From an uncultured Bacilli bacterium (lineage in GTDB: Bacteria > Bacillota_I > Bacilli_A > RFN20 > CAG-826): a stretch of 64,000 nt of DNA. A model generated the notes under the pieces. It saw only the letters and a program-made list of their open reading frames with translations, was not told the DNA's origin and made no database searches. Of this stretch, positions 11,568-21,169 are shown in pieces (position 1 is the stretch's first letter; every line of letters starts with the position of its first letter). The translations under genes and the position numbers were made by a program. Location: contig CAJOMQ010000005.1 of NCBI GenBank assembly GCA_905236715.1, forward strand, positions 1 through 64,000, read 5' to 3'.

Positions 11568-13304
11568 ATGAGCAAAAAATCAATTATTGTTTCCTTAATT
11601 TTATCAGGCATTGTTTGTACTACATCTGGTTGCTTTCGTAGCACAGGACCCACGAAAGAAATTAAATATCCAGACTATCCATTGACTCCAGACGATAAAG
11701 ATTCTTGGGAATATTTCAAAGATGAAAACGGAAATGTTGAGTCCTGGGATATTGAATGGTATGTCAATGATTCGACTTTCGCGTGGAACTCATATGGCAG
11801 TGACAGAGTCAGCCAAATTATCAAACAAAAAACCGGTGTTAATATCAAATTTACAGTTCCAGTAACTGATGATGGACAAAAATTATCTACCTTAATTTCC
11901 GGAAATAAACTTCCTGATTTAATTTCTGTGCAATGTTGGTATAACCAATGCCATCAATTGGCGGATCAAGGTTATTTGTATCCATTAGATGGTTTGATTG
12001 AAAGATGGGCCCCCTCCTTCAAAAACAGAGAACAGGAAGATATTTGGAAATATTTTTCCGAATCTGATGGAAATACATATGGGATTCCCAATTTTGCCTA
12101 TTCCACTCAATATGTTAATGATTCCGATAAAATGGAACCAAACGGTGGCTTATTAGTCCGCAAAGATTGGTATTTAGAAGCGGCTGCTGCCGGATATGAT
12201 ATGACTACTCCGACATCATTCATTGCGGGGTGCAAATATATTTCAAGTCAGCATTCAGATATTATTCCATTACAATTATCTTCTTTCACTTCCGAAGGTA
12301 ATACCTCTATAAACTGGCTATCTCAATATTTTTGTTCCGCTTTTGAAGATAGCAAAGGCAATTACCAAGATACCCGTTTGACGGATAGATATAAAGAAAT
12401 GCTGGAATTTCTCAACACTTGTGTGAAAGAAGATATTGTTAAAACCGCAAATTTCTCCGATAAAGCCGAACAAATTAGAACCAAAATTTCTCGTGGGAAA
12501 GTATTTGTTAGTGCAGTCACACCACAAGATTTTCAAACCGCTTTCCTCAAATGCTATACAGATGGTGTGGAATATATACCACTTGTTTTAAAGAACAAAG
12601 ATGGCCAGGCACCCATTTTGCAAGATATTTCCGGCAATGGTTATTTATTAACAATGGTGTCGAAAAATTGTAAAAGACCCGATAAAGTTATCAAATTATT
12701 GGATTTCTTATATAGTGAAGAGGGACAAAGATTAGTGGCTTTTGGTATCGAGGGAGAATCTTATAATTGGAATGATACCCATGATGCCATTGTCTGGACT
12801 GATCGTTATGTTGCTGGCATCAATGGTGATTTAGAGGCACAAGCATGGATTAATGAACTTGGCTTATATCAAATGACTCTCCTAATGAATCTTGCTTACA
12901 TTAACAAAGTTAAACCGCTTAATGGTAGAAGAGCAAGCGATATCTATATCGATAATTTGAAAAGACCAATGATTCCTTATGCGTATAATTTCAAGCCCAC
13001 CTTTTTAAAACATGATACGACGAAAGAAAATTATTTTGATATTGCCACAAAATATGACAAAACCAAGACCAAATGGGCGGAATTCATTGTCCAAATTCTC
13101 AGAGGAAGCAACTGGAAAAACGAATACGATAGTGCAATAAAATACCTCAATAGAATTGGCTTAGAAGAAGTCAACGCCTTCTATTCTGAGTCCTACAAAG
13201 AAACAAAAGAATTATTAGGTATTGAATGGGGTTATCCATCTAATAGACCAGACTATACGGAGCCAGTAACTGGTCCTAATGGTGATCCTAGTTACTATAG
13301 ATAG
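11568..13304 (+). CDS. Extracellular solute-binding lipoprotein (LplA-like)
   Basis: Lipobox TSGC, SBP-like sequence, adjacent to permeases; ATG with SD AGGAGG. Confidence 0.88.
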   Translation: MSKKSIIVSLILSGIVCTTSGCFRSTGPTKEIKYPDYPLTPDDKDSWEYFKDENGNVESWDIEWYVNDSTFAWNSYGSDRVSQIIKQKTGVNIKFTVPVTDDGQKLSTLISGNKLPDLISVQCWYNQCHQLADQGYLYPLDGLIERWAPSFKNREQEDIWKYFSESDGNTYGIPNFAYSTQYVNDSDKMEPNGGLLVRKDWYLEAAAAGYDMTTPTSFIAGCKYISSQHSDIIPLQLSSFTSEGNTSINWLSQYFCSAFEDSKGNYQDTRLTDRYKEMLEFLNTCVKEDIVKTANFSDKAEQIRTKISRGKVFVSAVTPQDFQTAFLKCYTDGVEYIPLVLKNKDGQAPILQDISGNGYLLTMVSKNCKRPDKVIKLLDFLYSEEGQRLVAFGIEGESYNWNDTHDAIVWTDRYVAGINGDLEAQAWINELGLYQMTLLMNLAYINKVKPLNGRRASDIYIDNLKRPMIPYAYNFKPTFLKHDTTKENYFDIATKYDKTKTKWAEFIVQILRGSNWKNEYDSAIKYLNRIGLEEVNAFYSESYKETKELLGIEWGYPSNRPDYTEPVTGPNGDPSYYR

Positions 13305-13316
13305 AGAGGTACAATT

Positions 13317-14723
13317 ATGCTTAATATATTAAAAATTCTAGGCCTTATCACTTTATCAGCATCCTCTATTGTTTGCTCAAGTATAGGGAAAAACCAAATA
13401 CAAAACATTACTCCCGGCAACGATTATCTAAATGTTGATTTCAATGATGATATTAAGGGTGGAGTGAAAATTACCTGTTCGCGAGATACCGAAAATAACG
13501 ACTTTTCGGAAATGACGATGACTTTTCCTAATGCGTTAGATTTTTCCACTCAACATGCTTTTACTATGAAAATGAAATCAATCTCCACTGGTTTTCCATT
13601 CTTTTTCAATGTTTTTGATGAAAATGATAATTCTATCCAATTACCAGCAAATAACGACTCCACAAAACGCATTTATCATGTTGATAGTAGCGGAGTGGTT
13701 TACAAATGTTTAAGAGGTGGCAATCCCAACACCATTAAATATGAATCAAATACGAGTGGCACTCTTGTTTTCCCTCTTGATAGCATGATTCCGCTAAGTG
13801 GGACAATCGATTATACAAAAATCAAAAAAATTAAAATTTCGATTGCCGTTTTTTATGATTATGATTTTGCTTGCTGCTTTGGCGACATAGGTGTTATCGA
13901 TGATGATGGAAAATGGTCAATGAAATTTGATTGCTCAGAATATAAATTTAATGAAATTTACGCAATCACTGCATTTCCAGAATACATGAATATTTCCGAA
14001 GTAAAAAATTCTGGCAAAGCCACTTGGATGGGCGATGCTAAAATAATTAATGAATTAAACTATGCATCCACTGAAGAATTACAACATGCCGTAACGTGGA
14101 ATAGCGGAGATAATGTTTGCTCATATTGGCAAGAGGATGATGCCATGCGTGTCCACATTGGCCCCTACGAAATTGGCCATACCTATGGCAGCTATATGTG
14201 TTTGAAAATTAGCAATAGTGATGCATTAGATGATTATGATTTCACTCGTGATGTGGATGGGGAAACTTCATATGCCAAAGGCTTGACAATGTTTGTGAAG
14301 AATTGCTCGAGAAAAGAAATAGGCATTAATTTACAATTTGACGAATTGACACAAGCTAACACATACGAAAGATGGATTATGAAAGGCTATCCCGCCATGT
14401 ATTACGCCTGGGACGTCATCAAAAATGAAGAATATGTTTTTTATTCTAAAAGTGACCAATTCCAAATTCCCGTTGGCTTTGAAGGCTATGTGAGAATTCC
14501 TTTTGATCAATTGCAAGTTCCCGATTGGAATATTGGCACCGATGGTGTAGACCAAGAATTAGATTTAAGCCGATTCAATAAAGAATTTTATTTAACTAGT
14601 GATAATACACGTTACGAAGATTTGGAATTCCTTATTAAAAATATAGGTGTGTACTTCAATGACACTTATAAAGCCAATCTTTTTGATAACAGCCACGGCA
14701 TTAAATCCAATATGGGTTTATAG
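13317..14723 (+). CDS. Predicted lipoprotein with jelly-roll/CBM-like domains
   Basis: Signal peptide ending SIVC; beta-rich; segments resemble those in the 20003 and 21170 proteins. Confidence 0.6.
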   Translation: MLNILKILGLITLSASSIVCSSIGKNQIQNITPGNDYLNVDFNDDIKGGVKITCSRDTENNDFSEMTMTFPNALDFSTQHAFTMKMKSISTGFPFFFNVFDENDNSIQLPANNDSTKRIYHVDSSGVVYKCLRGGNPNTIKYESNTSGTLVFPLDSMIPLSGTIDYTKIKKIKISIAVFYDYDFACCFGDIGVIDDDGKWSMKFDCSEYKFNEIYAITAFPEYMNISEVKNSGKATWMGDAKIINELNYASTEELQHAVTWNSGDNVCSYWQEDDAMRVHIGPYEIGHTYGSYMCLKISNSDALDDYDFTRDVDGETSYAKGLTMFVKNCSRKEIGINLQFDELTQANTYERWIMKGYPAMYYAWDVIKNEEYVFYSKSDQFQIPVGFEGYVRIPFDQLQVPDWNIGTDGVDQELDLSRFNKEFYLTSDNTRYEDLEFLIKNIGVYFNDTYKANLFDNSHGIKSNMGL

Positions 14724-14732
14724 GAGGATCTT

Positions 14733-15872
14733 ATGAAAAAAATTGTTTCATTATTTTTTGTCTTAGCATCGATATCTTTGATGTCTTGCAGTCATGAGAA
14801 TGATAATTCCAATAGCGGTAGTAATAATATTGATCCGTCAATTATTCCAGAGCCAACTTCGGGTGAATCTAAAAACAAAAAAGGCATTGGAACCATTTTT
14901 GATGAATATTTAGGTTATAACACTAAAGACGCAACAGTTTTTGAAGAAGAAGATGCGCGTTACGTTATTTATGATGGGCAAAAAGAAAAAGAGGGTAAGC
15001 AAATTTTTGTATCAAGAAAAGCCGTTAAAGAGGGCAACCAATGGGTTTATGGTGAAAAACATTTGGTTTTGGAAGGTAGCGAAAATGGATGGGATATAAA
15101 TATTTCTAATCCATCCGTTGTTAAAGGCAGTTTTGCATATCAGGGTAATGATTACTCCTATTTACTTGCGTATAATGGGAACAATACAAGTGACAATACG
15201 AATAACCATATAGGTTTTGCTGTGAGCAATGATGTTTTAGGCACTTGGATTAAAGTGGGTAATCAACCATTGTTGAAAAATCCAGAAAACCAGGAAGCGG
15301 CTTATGGATATGGTTCCCCTTGTTTGTTATCATATGATAATTTAGGCAAAGGCTATATATTTTATGCTGTTGGTGAAATCAATGTCTCTTTTGGGGCTGT
15401 AAAAACTTATGATTTTTCCAATTTAGATGCCCCAGTCATCGAAGGAGGATATTCTTCTTTGCCCGTTACCGGTTTAAATGATAATCAAGATTTAAATGTC
15501 ATATTAAATGCTGGTTTTGCTTTTAATGCGGACAAAAGCAAAGTTTACATGGTCAAAGACCGTCTTCCTGTCAGTAATAATGTTCCTAATCAAAGTAGTG
15601 CGATAGAAGTAGCCAAAGCCAATGCCGAAATCATTGCCAATCACGATGAAAGCTGGTCTTCTTTAAAAATAATTAATTCATTCGATACAATGGATGAAGA
15701 AGATGAGGAATCATTAGGATGGGATGAAATTTATTCCGGTGATTTTGTTACTGACCCCTATGGCAAAATTATTTCTGAAACCAAATTAGAGATAATATAC
15801 AGTACTTTTGATGAAGAGGGTTCTTTACCTAAATTTTCTTCAACACTAGCCAGTTATGAGGTGAATTTGTAA
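14733..15872 (+). CDS. GH43-like beta-propeller lipoprotein, divergent paralogue 1
   Basis: Lipobox LMSC; WDINISNPSVVKGSFAY...YSYLLAY aligned to paralogues. Confidence 0.65.
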   Translation: MKKIVSLFFVLASISLMSCSHENDNSNSGSNNIDPSIIPEPTSGESKNKKGIGTIFDEYLGYNTKDATVFEEEDARYVIYDGQKEKEGKQIFVSRKAVKEGNQWVYGEKHLVLEGSENGWDINISNPSVVKGSFAYQGNDYSYLLAYNGNNTSDNTNNHIGFAVSNDVLGTWIKVGNQPLLKNPENQEAAYGYGSPCLLSYDNLGKGYIFYAVGEINVSFGAVKTYDFSNLDAPVIEGGYSSLPVTGLNDNQDLNVILNAGFAFNADKSKVYMVKDRLPVSNNVPNQSSAIEVAKANAEIIANHDESWSSLKIINSFDTMDEEDEESLGWDEIYSGDFVTDPYGKIISETKLEIIYSTFDEEGSLPKFSSTLASYEVNL

Positions 15873-15874
15873 TT

Positions 15875-17077
15875 ATGAAATATAGACATCTATTTGTTTT
15901 GCCTTTATTGACATTGCTGCTTGGTTGTTCAAACACCAATTCCTCTTCTGTGGAGCCCCAAAAAACAAGAAGCTTTTTACCAGAAGTCGGAGAGGTGCGT
16001 ATGCTATTTGATCACGGGACGATGGGGGAAAGCAATTTTTATAATTATTGCCCATCTATCTTTGTCGAAGATAACAAAGAGCATGTCTATTATTGCACAA
16101 ATAAAGATGAAGGAAATGTGACCGATTATGTCGGCTATCGCGTTGGTACATTATCGGATAATGAAATTAAATTTTCTGACACTGATTTTGCTTTAGAACA
16201 TGGTGAATTGGGCTCTTGGGATTCCCGCCACGTTTGCGACCCTAGCGTTGTGAAAGGAAAATTTAAATTTCACAATGAAACATACTCTTATCTAATGGCG
16301 TTTTTAGGGTGCGTTCCTAGCGATTGCACTTTAAATGAAACAGGAATAGCTGTGGCTAAAAGCCCGGAAGGTCCTTGGATTAAATGCGATTATAGTAGTG
16401 ATAATACAAAAATTAATCCAATTGTTCCTTATAGCGATTTCTCTTGTGACACTAATAGTTGGGGAACCGGCCAGCCGTCTGTTGTTTCTGTGGATAAAGA
16501 AGGAAAGGTTTTAATTTTTACAACAATTGGAGCCACTAATGGTACTTTTACCAATATCCGCTTATATGATTTTTCCGATATCGACCATTATCAAAAATTA
16601 CAAGAAAAAAACAAATTTACTTGTGATGGCATTCGACAAAATTACAGCGGCGACTCCTTTATTAACAACGCCGATTTTGCCTATGATTTAAAAAATCGAA
16701 GAGTGATTATGGCCAAGCCACGTCAATATTACGGTAAGGATGGATTAAATCCAAATTTTGTGGCGGACACAATTGATTTATATTACATCGATGATACTGA
16801 ATTTGACGATATTGGTGTTGGGGATGTTTTATTTGCCGGAAATAACACTGCTAAATCATGGAAATTAATTGGTTCAATTAATCAAGAATTAACTGGATTT
16901 TTAAGAAACCATAATACTGGATTAATTACTGACCCTTATGGTCATTTGTTTGATCACACTAAAATTGGGGTTGCTTTTACACGAAGTGATGAGGGCTTAG
17001 GTAATAACTGGAGTTATTTAAATACCTACCGCATTTATGCGACTAGTTTTGCTATTCCAGAAAGCTATTTCAATTAA
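15875..17077 (+). CDS. GH43-like beta-propeller lipoprotein, paralogue 2
   Basis: Lipobox LLGC; YNYCPSI...YYCTN...WDSRHVCDPSVVKG...GTGQPSVVS...RNHNTGLI. Confidence 0.75.
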   Translation: MKYRHLFVLPLLTLLLGCSNTNSSSVEPQKTRSFLPEVGEVRMLFDHGTMGESNFYNYCPSIFVEDNKEHVYYCTNKDEGNVTDYVGYRVGTLSDNEIKFSDTDFALEHGELGSWDSRHVCDPSVVKGKFKFHNETYSYLMAFLGCVPSDCTLNETGIAVAKSPEGPWIKCDYSSDNTKINPIVPYSDFSCDTNSWGTGQPSVVSVDKEGKVLIFTTIGATNGTFTNIRLYDFSDIDHYQKLQEKNKFTCDGIRQNYSGDSFINNADFAYDLKNRRVIMAKPRQYYGKDGLNPNFVADTIDLYYIDDTEFDDIGVGDVLFAGNNTAKSWKLIGSINQELTGFLRNHNTGLITDPYGHLFDHTKIGVAFTRSDEGLGNNWSYLNTYRIYATSFAIPESYFN

Positions 17078-17084
17078 AAATCGT

Positions 17085-17780
17085 ATGGCGATGAATTTTT
17101 ATAAAACATTATCAAATCCATTCTTCCGTTTTTGCCGGAGATTTTTCATTTTGCTATGTTTAAATTTCATCTTTGTTTTTATGAGTATCACATCATTATT
17201 TGTTCTCTTTGCCCCCGGTCTTATTTCATTGCACATTGTTTGTTGTCAAATAGTCCATGATGAGGATGATAATCCCTTTAAGACTTTTTTTGTAGAAATT
17301 GTCAAGCAATGGTCTTTTGGGTGGCGTTTTGAATTGTTGATTATGAGTGTTTTGTTAATTTCTGGCGCTCTTTATTTTGGCGATTATATTTATGCAACTT
17401 ATATTTCTTATGATTTATTTGTGTGGTTTTCATTAATATTTGTTTCGGTCATTTTATTGGTTCTTATAACCATTTATTTCAATTTTATTTCCTATAACAA
17501 TTACATTAACGACGACACTTTTTTTATGATGCTAAGAAAAAGCGCTTTAATTACCAAAAAGCATGTATGGCATTCTTTGCTGATGGTTTTGTTTTTCTTA
17601 GCGATTGCAGTTGTTTGTTTTCTTGTCCCTTTTATTATTCCTTTTGTCCCTTTTAGCGCTAGCGCTATTATATGCGAAGCATTTAATAGAAAAATGTTTA
17701 CCAATATTGCTATAGAGGAACAGGAAAGAATGCTAAAAGAAGAAAATTTATTTCTACCATCTACAGAATTGAAGGATTGA
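17085..17780 (+). CDS. YesL-like (DUF624) membrane protein
   Basis: Multi-TM protein, N-term NPFFRFCRRFFILLCLNFIFV; sits with an LplABC-type importer. Confidence 0.7.
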   Translation: MAMNFYKTLSNPFFRFCRRFFILLCLNFIFVFMSITSLFVLFAPGLISLHIVCCQIVHDEDDNPFKTFFVEIVKQWSFGWRFELLIMSVLLISGALYFGDYIYATYISYDLFVWFSLIFVSVILLVLITIYFNFISYNNYINDDTFFMMLRKSALITKKHVWHSLLMVLFFLAIAVVCFLVPFIIPFVPFSASAIICEAFNRKMFTNIAIEEQERMLKEENLFLPSTELKD

Positions 17781-17784
17781 TTTT

Positions 17785-18663
17785 ATGAAAAAGAACATTT
17801 TAGTTATTGGCTCATTAAATATGGATTACACCATATATTGCGATAAATTTCCCAAAGATGGCGAAACCATTTTTGGTATTTCTCGATTTATTCAACCAGG
17901 CGGTAAGGGCGCTAATCAAGCCGCTGCCGTAGGCAAAAGTGGATTAACTAATTGTTATTTCTTGGCTTGTCGTGGCATCGATAATGATGGTGAGCAAATT
18001 GAAAAGACCCTCACTGATATTGGGGTGCACTGTTTAATGAAAAAAGTTCCTGTAGAAACAGGTAACGCGACTATATTTGTCAATCGCGAATCAGAAAACC
18101 AAATTGTGGTCGTCTCTGGCGCGAATAACGAATTGATACCCGATGATTTAAAAGATGTTGAATTCAAAGATTATTCATGCATTGTTTTACAAAATGAAAT
18201 ACCAGAAAAAACCAATGAATATATCATCAAAAAAGCACATTCATTAAATATACCTATTATTTATAATCCCGCTCCATATAGACCAATGAGTGAAGAACTT
18301 TATGAAAAGATCAATTATTTCATCGTCAACGAGGTTGAATTGCAATCTTATGCAAAAGAACCAAATATTGATAAAGGAATAAATATCTTATTAAGCAAAG
18401 GAATTCAAAATTTAATAGTGACATTAGGCTCTAAAGGTTCTCTATTTGCTTCCTTAGACCAGACAATTTCGGTTCCATGCTATAAGAGTAAAGTAGTGGA
18501 TACGGTTGGCGCTGGTGATACATATGTTGGCTATTTTGCTAGCGGTTTATGCAGTGGGTTAGACGTCGCCTCGGCGATGGATTTAGCCTCTCGCGCTAGC
18601 TCCATAACTGTTTCTAGAAAAGGCAGCATTATTTCTATTCCAAAAGGTGAAGAAATTAAATGA
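17785..18663 (+). CDS. rbsK: Ribokinase (PfkB family)
   Basis: GSLNMDYTIYCDKFPKDGET, PGGKGANQAAAVGKSG, DTVGAGDTYVGYFASGL. Confidence 0.9.
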   Translation: MKKNILVIGSLNMDYTIYCDKFPKDGETIFGISRFIQPGGKGANQAAAVGKSGLTNCYFLACRGIDNDGEQIEKTLTDIGVHCLMKKVPVETGNATIFVNRESENQIVVVSGANNELIPDDLKDVEFKDYSCIVLQNEIPEKTNEYIIKKAHSLNIPIIYNPAPYRPMSEELYEKINYFIVNEVELQSYAKEPNIDKGINILLSKGIQNLIVTLGSKGSLFASLDQTISVPCYKSKVVDTVGAGDTYVGYFASGLCSGLDVASAMDLASRASSITVSRKGSIISIPKGEEIK

Positions 18664-19874
18664 AAAAGATTATATTTGCCCTTATATGGACATTTTGTTT
18701 GATGGGCTGTAGTGCAGCCAAACCAATTAGCCCATCAACATCATCTGAAGAAGATAATGGAGACGCAATGAAAGATTTTTTACCAGAAGTAGGAGAAGTA
18801 AAATTACTTTTCAAACATAGTGATACAGAAACCGTTGGTGATGATGGAGAAGATTATTTTTATAATTATTGCCCATCTATAAAAATAGAGAATGACATTG
18901 AGCATGTTTATTATTGCACCAATCAAATTTGGGGAAATGTAACCGATTTTGTCGGATATCGCCAAGGCAAAATTGTTAATGGAAAATTGCAATTTTCTGA
19001 TGAGAATATAGTAATATCTCCCACAAAGGATACATGGGATGAAAGACATACTTGTGACCCTAGTGTTATTAAAGGAGAATTTATCTATAACGACGAGACA
19101 TATTCGTACTTAATGGCGTTTTTGGGGTGCGTTCCTAGCGATTGCACTTTAAACGAAACAGGAATAGCTGTGGCCAAAAGTCCTGAAGGTCCTTGGATTA
19201 AGTGCAATGGAAATCGCACCGATAATAAGCCAATCAACCCCATTGTTCCTTATGTTGATTTTGGTTGCCAAACAAGCAATTGGGGAACTGGTCAACCATC
19301 TCTTTTGTCTATTGATAAAAAGGGAAGAGTGCTATTTTTTACTACAGTTGGTTGTCCAACTGGTTCTTTTACCGATGTGAGAGAATATGATTTTTCCAAC
19401 ATTAATGAATATAAATTAATAAGAGAAGCGAAAGTATTTATCGGTGGAATCCAAGGAAGCAACAAAAGAGTAAATAATGCGGATTTTTGTTATGATTCTA
19501 CACATAAAAAGTTTTTAATGGCAAAAGGTAGATCACCATTTGGTGGTGATGGATTAACCCCCAATTTTATTGCGGACCAAGTCGATTTATATTACGTTGA
19601 TGCGAGTCAATACGAAAATCCATTTGATGTATTTTTTGATGAAGAAGGGAGTGAGAGCTGGATATTTGTTGACACAATTGGCAAAAATTTATCCAATTAT
19701 CCAAGGAATCACAATACTGGTTTAGTGACCAACGAATATGGATGGATGTTTAAAAATGATCGCATCGGTGTTGCATTCACTTCTTCTCAATATGGAAGCG
19801 CAAGCGCTATGTCTTATTTAAAGACATATCGTATTTTTGTTACGACCTTTATGCTTCCGTATTTGAATGATTAA
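18660..19874 (+). CDS. GH43-like beta-propeller lipoprotein, paralogue 3
   Basis: Lipobox LMGC; strong protein similarity to paralogue 2. Confidence 0.75.
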   Translation: MKKIIFALIWTFCLMGCSAAKPISPSTSSEEDNGDAMKDFLPEVGEVKLLFKHSDTETVGDDGEDYFYNYCPSIKIENDIEHVYYCTNQIWGNVTDFVGYRQGKIVNGKLQFSDENIVISPTKDTWDERHTCDPSVIKGEFIYNDETYSYLMAFLGCVPSDCTLNETGIAVAKSPEGPWIKCNGNRTDNKPINPIVPYVDFGCQTSNWGTGQPSLLSIDKKGRVLFFTTVGCPTGSFTDVREYDFSNINEYKLIREAKVFIGGIQGSNKRVNNADFCYDSTHKKFLMAKGRSPFGGDGLTPNFIADQVDLYYVDASQYENPFDVFFDEEGSESWIFVDTIGKNLSNYPRNHNTGLVTNEYGWMFKNDRIGVAFTSSQYGSASAMSYLKTYRIFVTTFMLPYLND

Positions 19875-19916
19875 CATTCTTCTTTAAAAAAACTTTGTAA
19901 AAAACCAACTAATAAA

Positions 19917-19945
19917 TTGCTTTAGCAAAAATATATGTGTATAAT
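19917..19945 (+). promoter_or_regulatory. Promoter TTGCTT-17-TATAAT
   Basis: -35 19917-19922, -10 19940-19945. Confidence 0.65.
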
Positions 19946-19950
19946 AAAGT

Positions 19951-19968
19951 TAGTAAAACGTTTTAGTA
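19951..19968 (+). promoter_or_regulatory. Second LacI-family operator TAGTAAAACGTTTTAGTA
   Basis: Near-palindrome (one mismatched pair), shares 15 of 16 bases with 6619-6634. Confidence 0.75.
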
Positions 19969-20002
19969 AATGTTAAATACAGCAAAGTGAGGTACTTTAC
20001 TT

Positions 20003-21130
20003 ATGAAAAAGAATTATCTTCTTCCAACATTATTAACCGCCGTTTCTTTGATGCTTGGTGGTTTAACTTTTGCAGGCCAAAAAGGCATACAAAAAGTAGA
20101 AGCAGTTGGAACTTATGTTTCTGAAGTTTGCGTTGACCCCGATATTGATGTTGGAATAAATGTCAAGGCTAGCAGCGAAGCCAGAAGCGATTGGACTATT
20201 GCCCAATTTTATGTTGGCGGTAGCGCCATTGTTGGTAATATGTCAGCTGGTGATTATGTGGCTCTACGAGTTCATGCTCCTACTAGCGCTGGCTCATATT
20301 TTGATATGATTCCTAATTTTGCTGGTAATCCATATCGCATTTCTCTTAATGTTGCTGAAGCAGGTGCGCGTTTTGTCCCAGTTAATTCGACAGCCTTAAG
20401 CAACACGCTAACAAGAGATTTTGATTTACCAACAAATATTTGGGGTGGAATGGATGGTTGGATTTGTTTTCCTAAAACAGGATTTACACGTAATTATTGG
20501 AATACTGGTAATGCTTTAAACTGGAACGCCGATATTTGGGCTGTTTATTTCATGTTCTATGGAACAACAATTGACACCATTAATTTTGATATTGGCGATT
20601 TATGGACCGCAAATATCGATAGTGATGGTTATTTGCATAAAGTAAATCACGTTATTGATTGGACTAAAGCCAATGGAACAAATAACATTAATGATACTGG
20701 AGATGGTAGCACAGATTTGTTATCTATTACCCGCAATAATGAAAACTTAGTTTCTGGTGCCACATTAGCAAGAGCGGTGGCTGACGTTGATGTTTGCAAT
20801 ACCGCTGCATGTTCTACTTTTTATAACAATAATCATGAAGCTATTGATGGCTTAGATAGCGATAATAGAGCCTATTTTGATAATGTCCTAGTCTACGACT
20901 ATGAAAGTGGAGATACCGGGCACACTGGTGGCAAATCGACAGAATATGTTGTTGCCGACAAATGGAATGCTATTATGAATGCTGCTGGTGTAAGTGGTTT
21001 TGCAAGTGCTAGGTTAGTGGTTTTTGATAAAAATAATACTATTTCCATTATTATTCTTAGCGCTGGATTTGCTTTTATCGGCAGTTTAATTGTTTTCCTC
21101 TTTATTAGAAGAAAAAGAAAACATCAATAA
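20003..21130 (+). CDS. Secreted surface protein with C-terminal TM anchor
   Basis: N-term signal peptide, C-term ISIIILSAGFAFIGSLIVFLFIRRKRKHQ. Confidence 0.7.
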   Translation: MKKNYLLPTLLTAVSLMLGGLTFAGQKGIQKVEAVGTYVSEVCVDPDIDVGINVKASSEARSDWTIAQFYVGGSAIVGNMSAGDYVALRVHAPTSAGSYFDMIPNFAGNPYRISLNVAEAGARFVPVNSTALSNTLTRDFDLPTNIWGGMDGWICFPKTGFTRNYWNTGNALNWNADIWAVYFMFYGTTIDTINFDIGDLWTANIDSDGYLHKVNHVIDWTKANGTNNINDTGDGSTDLLSITRNNENLVSGATLARAVADVDVCNTAACSTFYNNNHEAIDGLDSDNRAYFDNVLVYDYESGDTGHTGGKSTEYVVADKWNAIMNAAGVSGFASARLVVFDKNNTISIIILSAGFAFIGSLIVFLFIRRKRKHQ

Positions 21131-21142
21131 TGCTTAAAAATG

Positions 21143-21169
21143 GGCGATTTAAAATCGCCTTTTGTTTTT
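21143..21169 (+). terminator. Intrinsic terminator/attenuator GGCGATTTAAAATCGCC-TTTTGTTTTT
   Basis: Hairpin plus T tract immediately before the 21170 ATG. Confidence 0.75.
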
